This document shows positions 7,995 to 14,735 of a stretch of DNA of 17,249 bases, piece after piece. How positions within the stretch are numbered: position 1 is the stretch's first letter; every line of letters begins with the position of its first letter. The stretch is taken from positions 1 through 17,249 of the forward strand of contig DATKRK010000409.1 in the NCBI GenBank assembly GCA_035532215.1, read 5' to 3'. The translations under genes were made by a program, and so were the position numbers. This stretch comes from JAICIG01 sp035532215 (lineage in GTDB: Bacteria > Planctomycetota > Planctomycetia > Pirellulales > JAICIG01). The notes under the pieces are model-generated. The model was not told where the DNA came from. It was given only the letters and a program-made list of their open reading frames with translations, and made no database searches.

Positions 7995-8093
7995 ATCACG
8001 CGTAGGATAAGTGAAAGGTCGACGCGGGCGCCCGCGTTTTGGAGTCGGCGAGGTCTGTGGAAGCTCGCCGATATTTCGCCGAGGCCGGGGGTT

Positions 8094-8245
8094 TACGGGT
8101 TCCTCTTCTCTGTTCCGTCGGTTCCCGCGTTATACGGACTTCGGAGCGCTCGCCGATGGATTTCTCCTTTGCCTCTTTTGCGAATGGCGACGACAGACTT
8201 GAATCGAACATGCCGCAATGCACGAACAGAGAAGAGGAACCCGTA
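8094..8245. repeat. 22-nt perfect inverted repeat in the pheS-pheT spacer
   Basis: Arms 8094-8115 (TACGGGTTCCTCTTCTCTGTTC) and 8224-8245 are exact reverse complements separated by 108 nt. The whole pheS-pheT spacer (7995-8303) has no credible gene. Because the arms are long and perfect, this may be a small inserted element or a fold in the pheS-pheT transcript. No T-box consensus or leader peptide rich in Phe was recognised. Confidence 0.65.
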
Positions 8246-8303
8246 CGCTTCATGCGTGCGGCTGAAAATGCCAATATTGGTCAGGTCATGGTTTAGAGCG
8301 CGA

Positions 8304-9365
8304 CTAGAATTGCTCCAGGAACCGCACGTCGTTCTTGTAGAATTCGCGAATGTCGGTCACATGGTGCCGCCGGGCGCAAACCCGCTCGACCCCCAGGCCG
8401 AAGGCGAAGCCGGTCACTTCCTCGGGATCGTAGCCCACCGCTTTGAGCACGTTTGGGTCGACCATGCCGGCGCCGCCCATCTCGATCCAGCGGTCGTGCC
8501 AGCTCATGTCGACTTCGACGCTCGGCTCGGTGAACGGAAAGAACGACGGCCGGAAGCGAATGTGGACGTCGCCGCCAAAGAAGCTGCGGGCGAACAGCCG
8601 CAGCACGCTCTTCAAGTCGGCCATCGTTACCCGGCGATCGACGAGCAAGCCCTCGATCTGGTGGAACATCGGGCAGTGCGTGGCGTCGGCCGTGTCGGGC
8701 CGGTAAACGCGGCCGAGCGAGATGATCCGCACCGGCGGCGGCGTGTTTTCCATCACGCGAATCTGCACCGTGCTCGTCTGGCTGCGCAAGAGCAGCGGCG
8801 GCTCGCCGGTCGCGGCCGACGCCGGAGCGGTTGACTTCGCCAGCGCCTGGGCGGTCGACAGATAGAAATTTTCCAGCGGATCGCGAGCCGGATGTTCGGC
8901 CGGGATATTGAGCGCCTCGAAGTTATGCCACTCGTCTTCGATCTCGGGGCCTTCGGTCACGGTGAAGCCCAGCCGGCCCATGATTTCCTTGAGGTCCTCG
9001 ATGGTTTGCGTGATCGGGTGCAAGTGGCCGAGACGCGGTCGCCGGCCAGGGAGCGTGGGGTCGAATTCCGGCGTTCCCGCCCGCAACGCGGGGCCCGCCT
9101 TCGCGCGGTTCTGCGCCGCTTCGAACGCCGCATCGATCGCCTGCTTGACCTCGTTGAATCGTTTACCGGCGGCGGGCTTGTCGTCCTTGCCGACGGCGCC
9201 GAGCCCTTTTTGCACCGACTTCAGGCGGCCGCTCTTGGCGCCGAGGAATTCAATTCTGGCTGCCTCCACAGCATCGGCATCGGCGGCTTGTTGAAAGGCG
9301 CTTTCCGCGTCGGCTTGGAGTCGATCGAGTTCGGCCAGGAAATCGGCGAGTGCCACGTGTGCCAT
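8304..9365 (-). CDS. pheS: Phenylalanine-tRNA ligase alpha subunit
   Basis: The catalytic subunit of phenylalanyl-tRNA synthetase: it activates Phe with ATP and transfers it to tRNA-Phe. The protein has 353 residues, a normal length. A coiled-coil N-terminal arm (about 1-85, FLAELDRLQADAESAFQQAA) is followed by the class II core. Recognisable core parts are HPITQTIEDLKEIMGRLGF, LRSQTSTVQIR (motif 2 region), FHQIEGLLVD and RFRPSFFPFTEPSVEVD. The C-terminus GFAFGLGVERVCARRHHVTD (motif 3) leads to the ending DIREFYKNDVRFLEQF. A short alanine-rich insertion precedes the motif 2 region (about 214-226). The frame is open 16 codons further upstream, but that extension consists of the AT-rich repeat at 9367-9437, so ATG at 9365 (MAHVALADF) is preferred. 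No clear Shine-Dalgarno was seen before it. It lies downstream of rpmI-rplT, in the common bacterial order. Confidence 0.96.
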   Translation of the reverse strand: MAHVALADFLAELDRLQADAESAFQQAADADAVEAARIEFLGAKSGRLKSVQKGLGAVGKDDKPAAGKRFNEVKQAIDAAFEAAQNRAKAGPALRAGTPEFDPTLPGRRPRLGHLHPITQTIEDLKEIMGRLGFTVTEGPEIEDEWHNFEALNIPAEHPARDPLENFYLSTAQALAKSTAPASAATGEPPLLLRSQTSTVQIRVMENTPPPVRIISLGRVYRPDTADATHCPMFHQIEGLLVDRRVTMADLKSVLRLFARSFFGGDVHIRFRPSFFPFTEPSVEVDMSWHDRWIEMGGAGMVDPNVLKAVGYDPEEVTGFAFGLGVERVCARRHHVTDIREFYKNDVRFLEQF

Positions 9366-9366
9366 C

Positions 9367-9437
9367 CATTTTGGATTTTTGATTTTGGATTTTGGATTTT
9401 CGATTAAATCCAAAATCTAAAATCGAAAATCCAAAAC
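9367..9437. repeat. AT-rich 'TTTTGGAT' repeat with perfect 16-bp inverted arms
   Basis: Tandem GGATTTT/GATTTTGG words are followed by their complements. Arms 9390-9405 (TTTTGGATTTTCGATT) and 9421-9436 are exact reverse complements with a 15-nt spacer. The base composition is strikingly AT-rich for this GC-rich window. It sits between the rplT terminator and the pheS start. It falsely extends the pheS frame. Confidence 0.75.
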
Positions 9438-9442
9438 CTAAA

Positions 9443-9479
9443 CAGGAGAGGCAGGTCCAGCGGAGACCCGCCTCTCCTG
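9443..9479 (-). terminator. Rho-independent terminator-like hairpin after rplT
   Basis: Arms 9465-9479 and 9443-9457 pair over 15 bp around a 7-nt loop. The single departure from perfect complementarity becomes a G-U wobble only in the minus-strand RNA, which favours function in that direction. It is followed on the minus strand by TTTAGGTTTTGG, an imperfect T-rich tract. It starts about 40 nt after the rplT stop and would limit read-through into pheS-pheT. Confidence 0.65.
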
Positions 9480-9520
9480 AGGCGTTTTCGTCATTGCCCG
9501 CGGGCTTGCGGCCCGAGTCG

Positions 9521-9874
9521 CTAGACCAGCGCCGCCTTCACCTGGGCCACGACCGCATCGAAACCGGCCGGATCGGCGATGGCCATCTCCGAGAGCGTTT
9601 TGCGGTCGAGCGTCAGCCCGGCCTTGGCGAGGCCGTGGATGAATTCGCTGTAGCGCAGCCCGCGCTCGCGGACGGCGGCGTTGATGCGGATGATCCACAA
9701 GCTGCGGAAATCTCGCTTGCGTGCGCGGCGATCGCGAAACGCGTAGACGCCGGCGCGAACCAGCGTTTCCTTGGCGGTGCGGTAGAGACCGCCGCGGCCT
9801 CCGCGATACCCCTTGACCTTGCGGAACAGACGCTTTTTGGCTTGCGTCCGCGCCGCACCCTTCATGGACCTCAT
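9521..9874 (-). CDS. rplT: 50S ribosomal protein L20
   Basis: A 23S rRNA-binding protein needed early in large-subunit assembly; in studied bacteria it also represses its own operon. The protein has 117 residues, the usual size. The extended basic N-terminus (RTQAKKRLFRKVKGYRGGRG) and the globular part YAFRDRRARKRDFRSLWIIRINAA are diagnostic. They are followed by RYSEFIHGLAKAGLTLDRK and SEMAIADPAGFDAVV. The extreme N-terminus (MRSMKGAARTQ) differs from the common MARVKRG form. ATG at 9874 was chosen because AGGAAGGA lies about 11 nt upstream; the ATG three codons later would be too far from it. It follows rpmI after 135 nt. Confidence 0.97.
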   Translation of the reverse strand: MRSMKGAARTQAKKRLFRKVKGYRGGRGGLYRTAKETLVRAGVYAFRDRRARKRDFRSLWIIRINAAVRERGLRYSEFIHGLAKAGLTLDRKTLSEMAIADPAGFDAVVAQVKAALV

Positions 9875-9907
9875 GGCCGAATCAATCCTTCCTACGGAAT
9901 CAAGGCC

Positions 9908-9933
9908 CCGGGCGGATCAATCGACCCGCCCGG
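9908..9933 (-). promoter_or_regulatory. GC-rich hairpin in the rpmI-rplT spacer
   Basis: CCGGGCGG (9908-9915) and CCGCCCGG (9926-9933) are perfect complements around a 10-nt loop, about 35 nt upstream of the rplT start. There is no T-run, so a terminator is unlikely. A role in translational control of rplT (as for L20 in other bacteria) is only a guess. Confidence 0.35.
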
Positions 9934-10009
9934 CGTTGCGTTTTGCCCGTTCCGCTCTAAGTGATGTTGCCCGCTTATGCCGCCGGGCCGTGCTCAATAC
10001 GGACAGGGC

Positions 10010-10213
10010 CTAATAGCTGTTGCCGCACAGCGAGAGGGCGACCCGCTTCGATTCCAAAGTCACGGTGGCCTTGGTTCCGCGCAGGTTGCGGCGGCGCTTT
10101 TTCGACATGCCCGCCGCCAGGTGGCTGGTGCCAGCCGAGCGGTGCATGGCCTTGCCCGTGGCCGACAGGCGGAAACGCTTCTTGGTTGCCTTGTGAGTCT
10201 TTTGCTTGGGCAT
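10010..10213 (-). CDS. rpmI: 50S ribosomal protein L35
   Basis: A small basic large-subunit protein of 67 residues, typical for the family. It reads MPKQKTHKATKKRFRLSATG, then HRSAGTSHLAAGMSKKRRRN and a short C-terminal part with GTKATVTLESKRV. The start MPKxKTxKxxxKRF is the L35 signature. The frame is open for 55 more codons upstream, but that part crosses the promoter region and is not L35-like. AAAGGA lies 12 nt before the ATG, rather far, with a 14-nt palindrome in between. It is the first gene of the rpmI-rplT pair here; infC, its usual upstream neighbour, is not in this window. Confidence 0.96.
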   Translation of the reverse strand: MPKQKTHKATKKRFRLSATGKAMHRSAGTSHLAAGMSKKRRRNLRGTKATVTLESKRVALSLCGNSY

Positions 10214-10227
10214 GATTGGCGCCAATC
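10214..10227. promoter_or_regulatory. 14-bp perfect palindrome between ribosome binding site and rpmI start
   Basis: GATTGGCGCCAATC directly abuts the ATG and is its own reverse complement. It could form a small hairpin that brings AAAGGA closer to the start, or it could be a protein site. It could also be chance. Confidence 0.35.
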
Positions 10228-10265
10228 CTTTAAGCCGACAGAAACTAAACGATTGAAAGTCCGTC

Positions 10266-10271
10266 ATTATA
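10266..10271 (-). promoter_or_regulatory. Probable promoter -10 box for rpmI-rplT
   Basis: Read on the minus strand, TATAAT is a perfect -10 hexamer about 52 nt before the rpmI start. The best -35 candidate, TTCCAG 16 nt upstream, is weak. Transcription would begin near 10258, leaving a leader of about 45 nt. Confidence 0.5.
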
Positions 10272-10399
10272 AGATGTCGGCCGTTTTCTGGAAGAGGGAC
10301 GAGCCGGAATCTGCGCCCGCGCCCGGCCATGCGGACGGGCGGCTCGGGCAAACCGCGGCGCGCCCCGAGCAAACCCATTTCGAGACGCGACGCAACGGC

Positions 10400-10430
10400 T
10401 TGACAAAAAACACGTTACGTCGAAAGTAAC
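10400..10430 (-). terminator. Weak terminator candidate after the S53 peptidase gene
   Basis: On the minus strand GTTAC-(7 nt)-GTAAC is followed by GTGTTTTTTG. The stem is only 5 bp, but the T-run and position (about 15 nt past the stop codon at 10444) fit. Confidence 0.35.
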
Positions 10431-10443
10431 CGTCCGAACCGCT

Positions 10444-12378
10444 TCAGACCGTGTTCTTCGCGTAATACTCGTCCGAAGAAACGATGCCGGTAATTAGGTC
10501 CTCGTTGGTCACGCCGAGGGCGAACTGGGTCAGCCAGTAATTGAGCCCCTGCTGGTCGGGCTCGCGGCCGAGATAGTGGACGTAGTCGTAGGTGATCCGC
10601 TGCTGTTCGCGTTCCAGGCTGGCGGCAAAGCCGTAAGCGACTGAATAGCGGCTGACGCCGAGGGCCAGTTGTTGCACCCAGAAGGCTTCGCCCGCGGGAT
10701 CGGCCGGCCGGCCGAGCAGGTCGACGTACATGGCGTCGACCCACAGCACGTTGGTTCCGCCCGCGCGTACGTAAAACTCGTCCGAAGCCACGAGATTCGC
10801 CTCGAACTGCTCGTCGCTCAGGCCGTGGAATTGCAACTGGTCGACCCAGAACGCAAGTCCCGCGGCGTCGGCCGGCCGGCCCAAGTAATTCAGGTAAGCG
10901 GGCTTGACGATGATGTTGGCATAGTACTCGGTGCTGTGATCGATGGAATTCACGATGGTCGAACGCGGCGTGCCGTTGTCCAACAGCAGGGCGAAGTAAA
11001 GCTGTGAAGACGAATCGACCGGGCGGCCGAGAATGTCCAAATAGGCGGCGGCCACGAAGTTCATGTTGGCCGTGTGTTCCGGAGTGTTGCTCGCCACAAG
11101 CCCTGGCACGAGCAGCGGGACGTAGGGCGTGCCGAGCCCGGTGGACGGGTCGTAGCCGGCAGTGGCCGGGTAAACCGGCGGACCGCCCGTCGTGATGTCG
11201 CGAATGAAGCTCGGCATGCTGTAGAGCGCGGGCAGCGTTTGCGTGGGGCCGTCGAGCGTGTTGAGCCCTTTTAGTGCGCGCCCCTCGTCGGCGACCGCCA
11301 TCATGCCGGCGAAGATCGGCGCCGAGACGCTGGTTCCGCCCACCTGGATCCACGGAGCGCCGTCGGTCGCATACGAATCGTAAACGGCCACGCCGGTATT
11401 CGGATCGGCCACGAACGCCACGTCGGGGCTGACGCGCCACGCACTACTCTGCGTGACGCCGCTCTGGTAGCTCGGCTTCGATTCGACGGTGCTGATTCCC
11501 CCGCCGCTGCCGCTCCACGCCGATTCGGACAGGTAATTGCCGGCGGCATCGACATACAGCGACGTCCCGCCGAGGCCGACCACATTGGGCGACGAGGAGG
11601 GGTACATCGGGTTGGGATCGTAGAGTGAATAGTAACCGCCCGAAGAGCGGTCTCCCGATGAGGCGATAAAGGTTACGCCTTGATGCCCGGCCGGCGTTTG
11701 GAAGATGCTGTCGTAAGCGGTCTGGCCCGAGTATTCCGACCCGCCGAAGCTCATCGACACGGCCGACACGCCGGCCTGCTGGCTGGCCCACTGGGCTGCG
11801 GCGAACAAGTTCGCGTCGGAGTTGTCGAAGGCCTCGACGAGCAGGATGTTCGCCGCCGGCGCCATCGCATGCGACCACTCCACGTCGAGCGAAATCTCGA
11901 GCGCCCAGCCCGAGTCATCCGCTGGAGGCTGACCGCCGACGATTTGCCAATACTTGGCGAAGCTCGGCGGATCGGGCAGGCCGAGCGTAAGGTCGAAGGT
12001 TATGAGATCGCTGGCGATGTTCGGATCGTTGTAGGCGTCGATGATGGCAATCGTTTGATTGCGGCCGTCGCCCGCCACCGCCCCATAGAAGATCTGATCG
12101 AATCCGTAGGCATGGCGAACCACCGCCGGCGTGTAACCGACCGGTCCTTGGGACTGGCTGGCTACGAGGTACTGCGGATAAGACAGTTGGCTCATGTCGT
12201 TGCTGACCGGAACGTCGACGATTCCGGCGACGTCGCCTGCGACCGCGACGAGCAGCGCTCGTTCTTCAAGCCATTCCACGGTCGCGCGGCTGAAGCGGCG
12301 CGTTTTCAATCGGCGGCCCCGTATCCGCACGCGGCCGACTCGTCGCCGCAAGCCGAACCACTCAAGCCAACGCCCCAT
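10444..12378 (-). CDS. Exported S53 (sedolisin-type) peptidase with DUF4214-type C-terminal repeats
   Basis: A 644-residue serine-carboxyl endopeptidase homologue. An Arg-rich N-terminus with VEWLEERALL (about 34-43) resembles the planctomycete LEPR-XLL anchoring/export motif. The S53 fold follows: TIAIIDAYNDPN, then the catalytic pair Glu161/Asp165 in ALEISLDVEW, Asp243 in ASSGD and Ser350 in GGTSVSAP. The calcium-site segment RDITTG with GYDPSTGLGTP is at about 393-418. The large activation prodomain of classical sedolisins is missing. From about 440 there are four repeats of the DUF4214 type, each around YLxxLGRPxDxxGxxFW (near 446, 495, 551 and 599). In other bacteria these are found in large extracellular and surface proteins. 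AGGAGG lies about 7 nt before the ATG. It is a single-gene unit between prs and rpmI. Confidence 0.92.
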   Translation of the reverse strand: MGRWLEWFGLRRRVGRVRIRGRRLKTRRFSRATVEWLEERALLVAVAGDVAGIVDVPVSNDMSQLSYPQYLVASQSQGPVGYTPAVVRHAYGFDQIFYGAVAGDGRNQTIAIIDAYNDPNIASDLITFDLTLGLPDPPSFAKYWQIVGGQPPADDSGWALEISLDVEWSHAMAPAANILLVEAFDNSDANLFAAAQWASQQAGVSAVSMSFGGSEYSGQTAYDSIFQTPAGHQGVTFIASSGDRSSGGYYSLYDPNPMYPSSSPNVVGLGGTSLYVDAAGNYLSESAWSGSGGGISTVESKPSYQSGVTQSSAWRVSPDVAFVADPNTGVAVYDSYATDGAPWIQVGGTSVSAPIFAGMMAVADEGRALKGLNTLDGPTQTLPALYSMPSFIRDITTGGPPVYPATAGYDPSTGLGTPYVPLLVPGLVASNTPEHTANMNFVAAAYLDILGRPVDSSSQLYFALLLDNGTPRSTIVNSIDHSTEYYANIIVKPAYLNYLGRPADAAGLAFWVDQLQFHGLSDEQFEANLVASDEFYVRAGGTNVLWVDAMYVDLLGRPADPAGEAFWVQQLALGVSRYSVAYGFAASLEREQQRITYDYVHYLGREPDQQGLNYWLTQFALGVTNEDLITGIVSSDEYYAKNTV

Positions 12379-12573
12379 CGCCCCGCCTCCTCGCGCCCCT
12401 CAGTCCGTTCCGATCTTGCTCCGCCCCTTGGAGCAATGAGAAAGCAAGTCTGGCGCCAAAGGGGTCCGGGGCGCACGGCCGGGCGAGTTTCTTGCGGAAT
12501 TGGACAGTCCGGCGGCGGAATTTCCGTTGATTTCGGCAATTCCGGCGGGAATCGCGGAGCCGACGCCGTGCCC

Positions 12574-12601
12574 TGCGGCGCGCGTCTGAGTTCGCGCCGC
12601 A
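12574..12601 (-). terminator. GC-rich hairpin after prs
   Basis: TGCGGCGCG (12574-12582) and CGCGCCGCA (12593-12601) are perfectly complementary around a 10-nt loop. The hairpin begins about 21 nt past the prs stop. There is no T-run, so it is a transcript-end hairpin or factor-dependent site at best. The rest of 12379-12622 shows no gene. Confidence 0.35.
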
Positions 12602-12622
12602 CGATTGTTCGTTGCCTTCTGG

Positions 12623-13567
12623 CTAGACGAACAGCTTGCTGACCGACTCGTTGCGATGGATGCGCTTGATGGCCTCGCCCAACAGCGGCGCGACGCTGAG
12701 CACCTGGATTTTGGCCAGCTTTTTCTCGGTCGGCAGCGGGATCGTGTCGGTGATCACGATGCTCTCGATGGGGGCGTTCTTCAAGTTCTCGATCGCCCTG
12801 CCGCAGAGCACGCCATGCGTGGCCGCGACGTGGACCTCGCGTGCGCCGGCTTCGTGAACTTTCTGGGCGGCCCCGCAAATCGAGCCTGCCGTGCTGATCA
12901 TGTCGTCGAACATCAGCGCCACTTTGCCCTCGACCGAGGCGCCGATGATGTTCTCCTGGCGCGTCTTTTCGGCGCTCGAACGCCGCTTGTCGACGATCGC
13001 CAACCGCCCGCCCAGGCGCTTGGCGTGGCCCAAGGCCCGCTTCGTGCTGCCTTCGTCGGGGCTGACCACGACGATGTCTTCCTCGGGAAACTTCATGTTG
13101 GCGAAATGGTCGTTCAGCACGGGCGACGCGTAGAGGTGATCGACCGGCACGTCGAAAAAACCCTGGATCTGGGCGGCGTGCAGGTCCATCGTCAGCACCC
13201 GGTCGGCGCCGGCCCGCGTGATGAGGTTGGCCACCAGCTTGGCGGTGATCGGCACGCGACCCTCGTCCTTGCGGTCCTGCCGCGCATAGCCGTAATACGG
13301 CATCACCGCCGTCACGCGCTCGGCGCTGGCCCGCTTGCAGCTCTCGATCATGATCAAGAGTTCCATCAGGTTCTCGTTGACCGGCGGGCAGGTGGGCTGC
13401 ACGAGAAACACGTCGCGGCCGCGGACGTCTTCGTCGATCTTGCAGGAAATCTCGCCGTCGGGGAAGTTGCCGATCGAGATCGCCCCCACCGGCAGGCCCA
13501 GATAGGTGCAGATGCGCACGGTCAACTCGCGATTGGCCCGGCCGCTGAAAATCTTCAAATCGTTCAT
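12623..13567 (-). CDS. prs: Ribose-phosphate pyrophosphokinase (PRPP synthase)
   Basis: Makes PRPP from ribose 5-phosphate and ATP for nucleotide, His and Trp synthesis in the cytosol. The protein has 314 residues, the normal size. Class I landmarks are FSGRANREL at the start, NFPDGEI, VMPYYGYARQDRK (89-100) and MDLHAAQIQGFF (127-138). The flexible catalytic loop Lys194/Arg195 follows, and the PRPP-binding loop is FDDMISTAGSI (220-230). The segment usually written SPDVGGVxRA reads SPDEGSTKRA (169-178), a variant at the phosphate/metal region. GGGAG about 6 nt upstream supports ATG at 13567. It begins 12 nt after the GlmU-like gene; a glmU-prs pair is known in Firmicutes and links UDP-GlcNAc and PRPP supply. 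Confidence 0.96.
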   Translation of the reverse strand: MNDLKIFSGRANRELTVRICTYLGLPVGAISIGNFPDGEISCKIDEDVRGRDVFLVQPTCPPVNENLMELLIMIESCKRASAERVTAVMPYYGYARQDRKDEGRVPITAKLVANLITRAGADRVLTMDLHAAQIQGFFDVPVDHLYASPVLNDHFANMKFPEEDIVVVSPDEGSTKRALGHAKRLGGRLAIVDKRRSSAEKTRQENIIGASVEGKVALMFDDMISTAGSICGAAQKVHEAGAREVHVAATHGVLCGRAIENLKNAPIESIVITDTIPLPTEKKLAKIQVLSVAPLLGEAIKRIHRNESVSKLFV

Positions 13568-13579
13568 CGACGCTCCCGC

Positions 13580-14347
13580 TTAATTCGCCTGCTTCGCCCC
13601 GGCTGCGCTGGGTGGTTCGCGAAGCGCCGCCTCGACCGCCGCCAGTTCCTCGCGGGTGTTGATGCTCAAGGCCTCGATCGGCTTGAGCACGGCTCGCGCC
13701 TCGACCTTTCGGCCGGCGGCCTTGAGGGCGCCGGGGCAATCGGTCAAGTAATATTCGGCCTGGGCGTTGGTCGGCCGCAGTCGATCGAGCGCGAACAGCA
13801 AGTCGGGGCAATTGAACGCGTAGCAGCTCATGTTGACTTCGGTGATCCGCTTCTGCTCCTCGGTCGCGTCGCGCTCTTCGACGATCCCCAAAAAATCTCC
13901 TTGGGCGTCGCGAACCACGCGGCCCAGGCCCTCTGGGTTCGGCTTATGGGTCGTTCCCAGCAGGCACGCCGGCCGCGAGCGGTCGAACTCCGCCAGCAGC
14001 GTGCGGAGCGAGTCGGCCTGCATCAGGGGCGAATCGCCCGCCACGATCAGCACCGGCCCGGCATGATCGGCGAGCGCCTCGCGGCAGACCATCACGGCGT
14101 GGCCCGTGCCGAGCTGTTCGGTCTGTTCGACGAACCGCAAACCCGGCCGGTCGCTCAAGGTCCGGCGAACGTCGTCGGCCCGGTAGCCGACCACGACCAG
14201 GATTTCATCGACGCCGGCCGCCTGGAGGGCGTCGAGCACGTAGAAGATCATCGGGCGGCCGCAGACTTCGACCAGCACCTTCGGCAAATCGGACTTCATC
14301 CGCGTCCCTTTGCCGGCGGCCAAGACGATCGCAAGTTTTCGGTTCAT
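13580..14347 (-). CDS. glmU: GlmU-type UDP-GlcNAc pyrophosphorylase domain protein, no acetyltransferase domain
   Basis: A nucleotidyltransferase that should make UDP-GlcNAc from UTP and GlcNAc-1-phosphate, for peptidoglycan-like, lipopolysaccharide or exopolysaccharide synthesis. The 255 residues cover only the N-terminal half of bifunctional GlmU (about 450). Seen are LAAGKGTRM (9-17) with Lys23, QLGTGHA (79-84), GDSPL with metal-binding Asp105, EVN (170-172), EYYLTD (198-203) and Asn230. The left-handed beta-helix acetyltransferase half is absent and the frame ends cleanly with a charged, Ala-rich tail, so this is not an obvious frameshift. The acetylation of GlcN-1-P must then be done by another protein, or the true substrate is a different sugar phosphate. 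It is the first gene of a pair with prs. No good ribosome binding site is seen before ATG 14347. Confidence 0.88.
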   Translation of the reverse strand: MNRKLAIVLAAGKGTRMKSDLPKVLVEVCGRPMIFYVLDALQAAGVDEILVVVGYRADDVRRTLSDRPGLRFVEQTEQLGTGHAVMVCREALADHAGPVLIVAGDSPLMQADSLRTLLAEFDRSRPACLLGTTHKPNPEGLGRVVRDAQGDFLGIVEERDATEEQKRITEVNMSCYAFNCPDLLFALDRLRPTNAQAEYYLTDCPGALKAAGRKVEARAVLKPIEALSINTREELAAVEAALREPPSAAGAKQAN

Positions 14348-14580
14348 CAGCAGTTAGGAAAAGGCGGCGGCGAGAGGCGAAACGGCGATACCTCTATCTT
14401 GCCATGAACCGAGCCCCGATTCCAGGGGGCAGCGCGGTCATCTCCTATAAGCCTTCGAACATGCAGCCAACCGAAGAGCGCCTGTCAAATTGCCGGCAAC
14501 TTGAGAATCCGGGCATTCGCCGCTATCGCGTCCAGAGAGCCGGGCTGGCTTGGCAAACAATGACAAGAGCTGGCCTTGGG

Positions 14581-14586
14581 TATAGT
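14581..14586 (+). promoter_or_regulatory. Possible -10 box reading into the ACP remnant/ParD-like pair
   Basis: TATAGT at 14581-14586 with ATGACA (14560-14565) 15 nt upstream reads rightwards, just before the small plus-strand frames. The spacing is short and the -35 is approximate. The rest of 14348-14600 shows no recognisable feature. Confidence 0.2.
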
Positions 14587-14600
14587 CTTGAAGAAGGGTG

Positions 14601-14711
14601 ATGGAATTCGAAGACGAATTTGGCATCGCTGTCTCCGCCGATGAAGCAGCCCAAATCAAAACCGTCGGCGACGCGGTGGAGTTCATCGCCAGGCGAATGG
14701 GCGAGTCGTGA
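14601..14711 (+). pseudogene. Acyl carrier protein C-terminal remnant (36 codons)
   Basis: The frame MEFEDEFGIAVSADEAAQIK followed by TVGDAVEFIARRMGES matches the end of acyl carrier proteins (the family's MxxEExFGIxIxDxxAExIxTVGDAVxYI). It lacks the helix and DSL motif that carry the phosphopantetheine Ser. Upstream in the same frame are stop codons within a few triplets, so the 5' half is gone. An AAGAAGGG just before the ATG would allow translation, so a stand-alone mini-protein cannot be excluded, but it could not carry an acyl chain. It lies 24 nt before the ParD-like frame. Confidence 0.6.
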
Positions 14712-14735
14712 CCTACCGAACCGAGAAGAAGCACA

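Noticed and set aside
9366..9413. 16-codon N-terminal extension of PheS
   Set aside because: Encoded entirely by the AT-rich repeat; the residues (NPKSKIKNPK) are repeat translation, not PheS sequence.
10214..10378. 55-codon N-terminal extension of L35
   Set aside because: L35 begins with MPKQKTHK; the extension runs through the TATAAT promoter and does not resemble the family.
10400..10428. Plus-strand TTGACA with a possible -10 box 17 nt downstream
   Set aside because: The -10 candidate is poor and no plus-strand gene follows; the T-run here is better read as part of a minus-strand terminator.
12605..14407. 600-codon open frame on the plus strand opposite prs and the glmU-like gene
   Set aside because: It is the antisense of two well-recognised genes; the translation is low-complexity His/Arg/Asp-rich with no domain. 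Long antisense frames are expected at this GC content.
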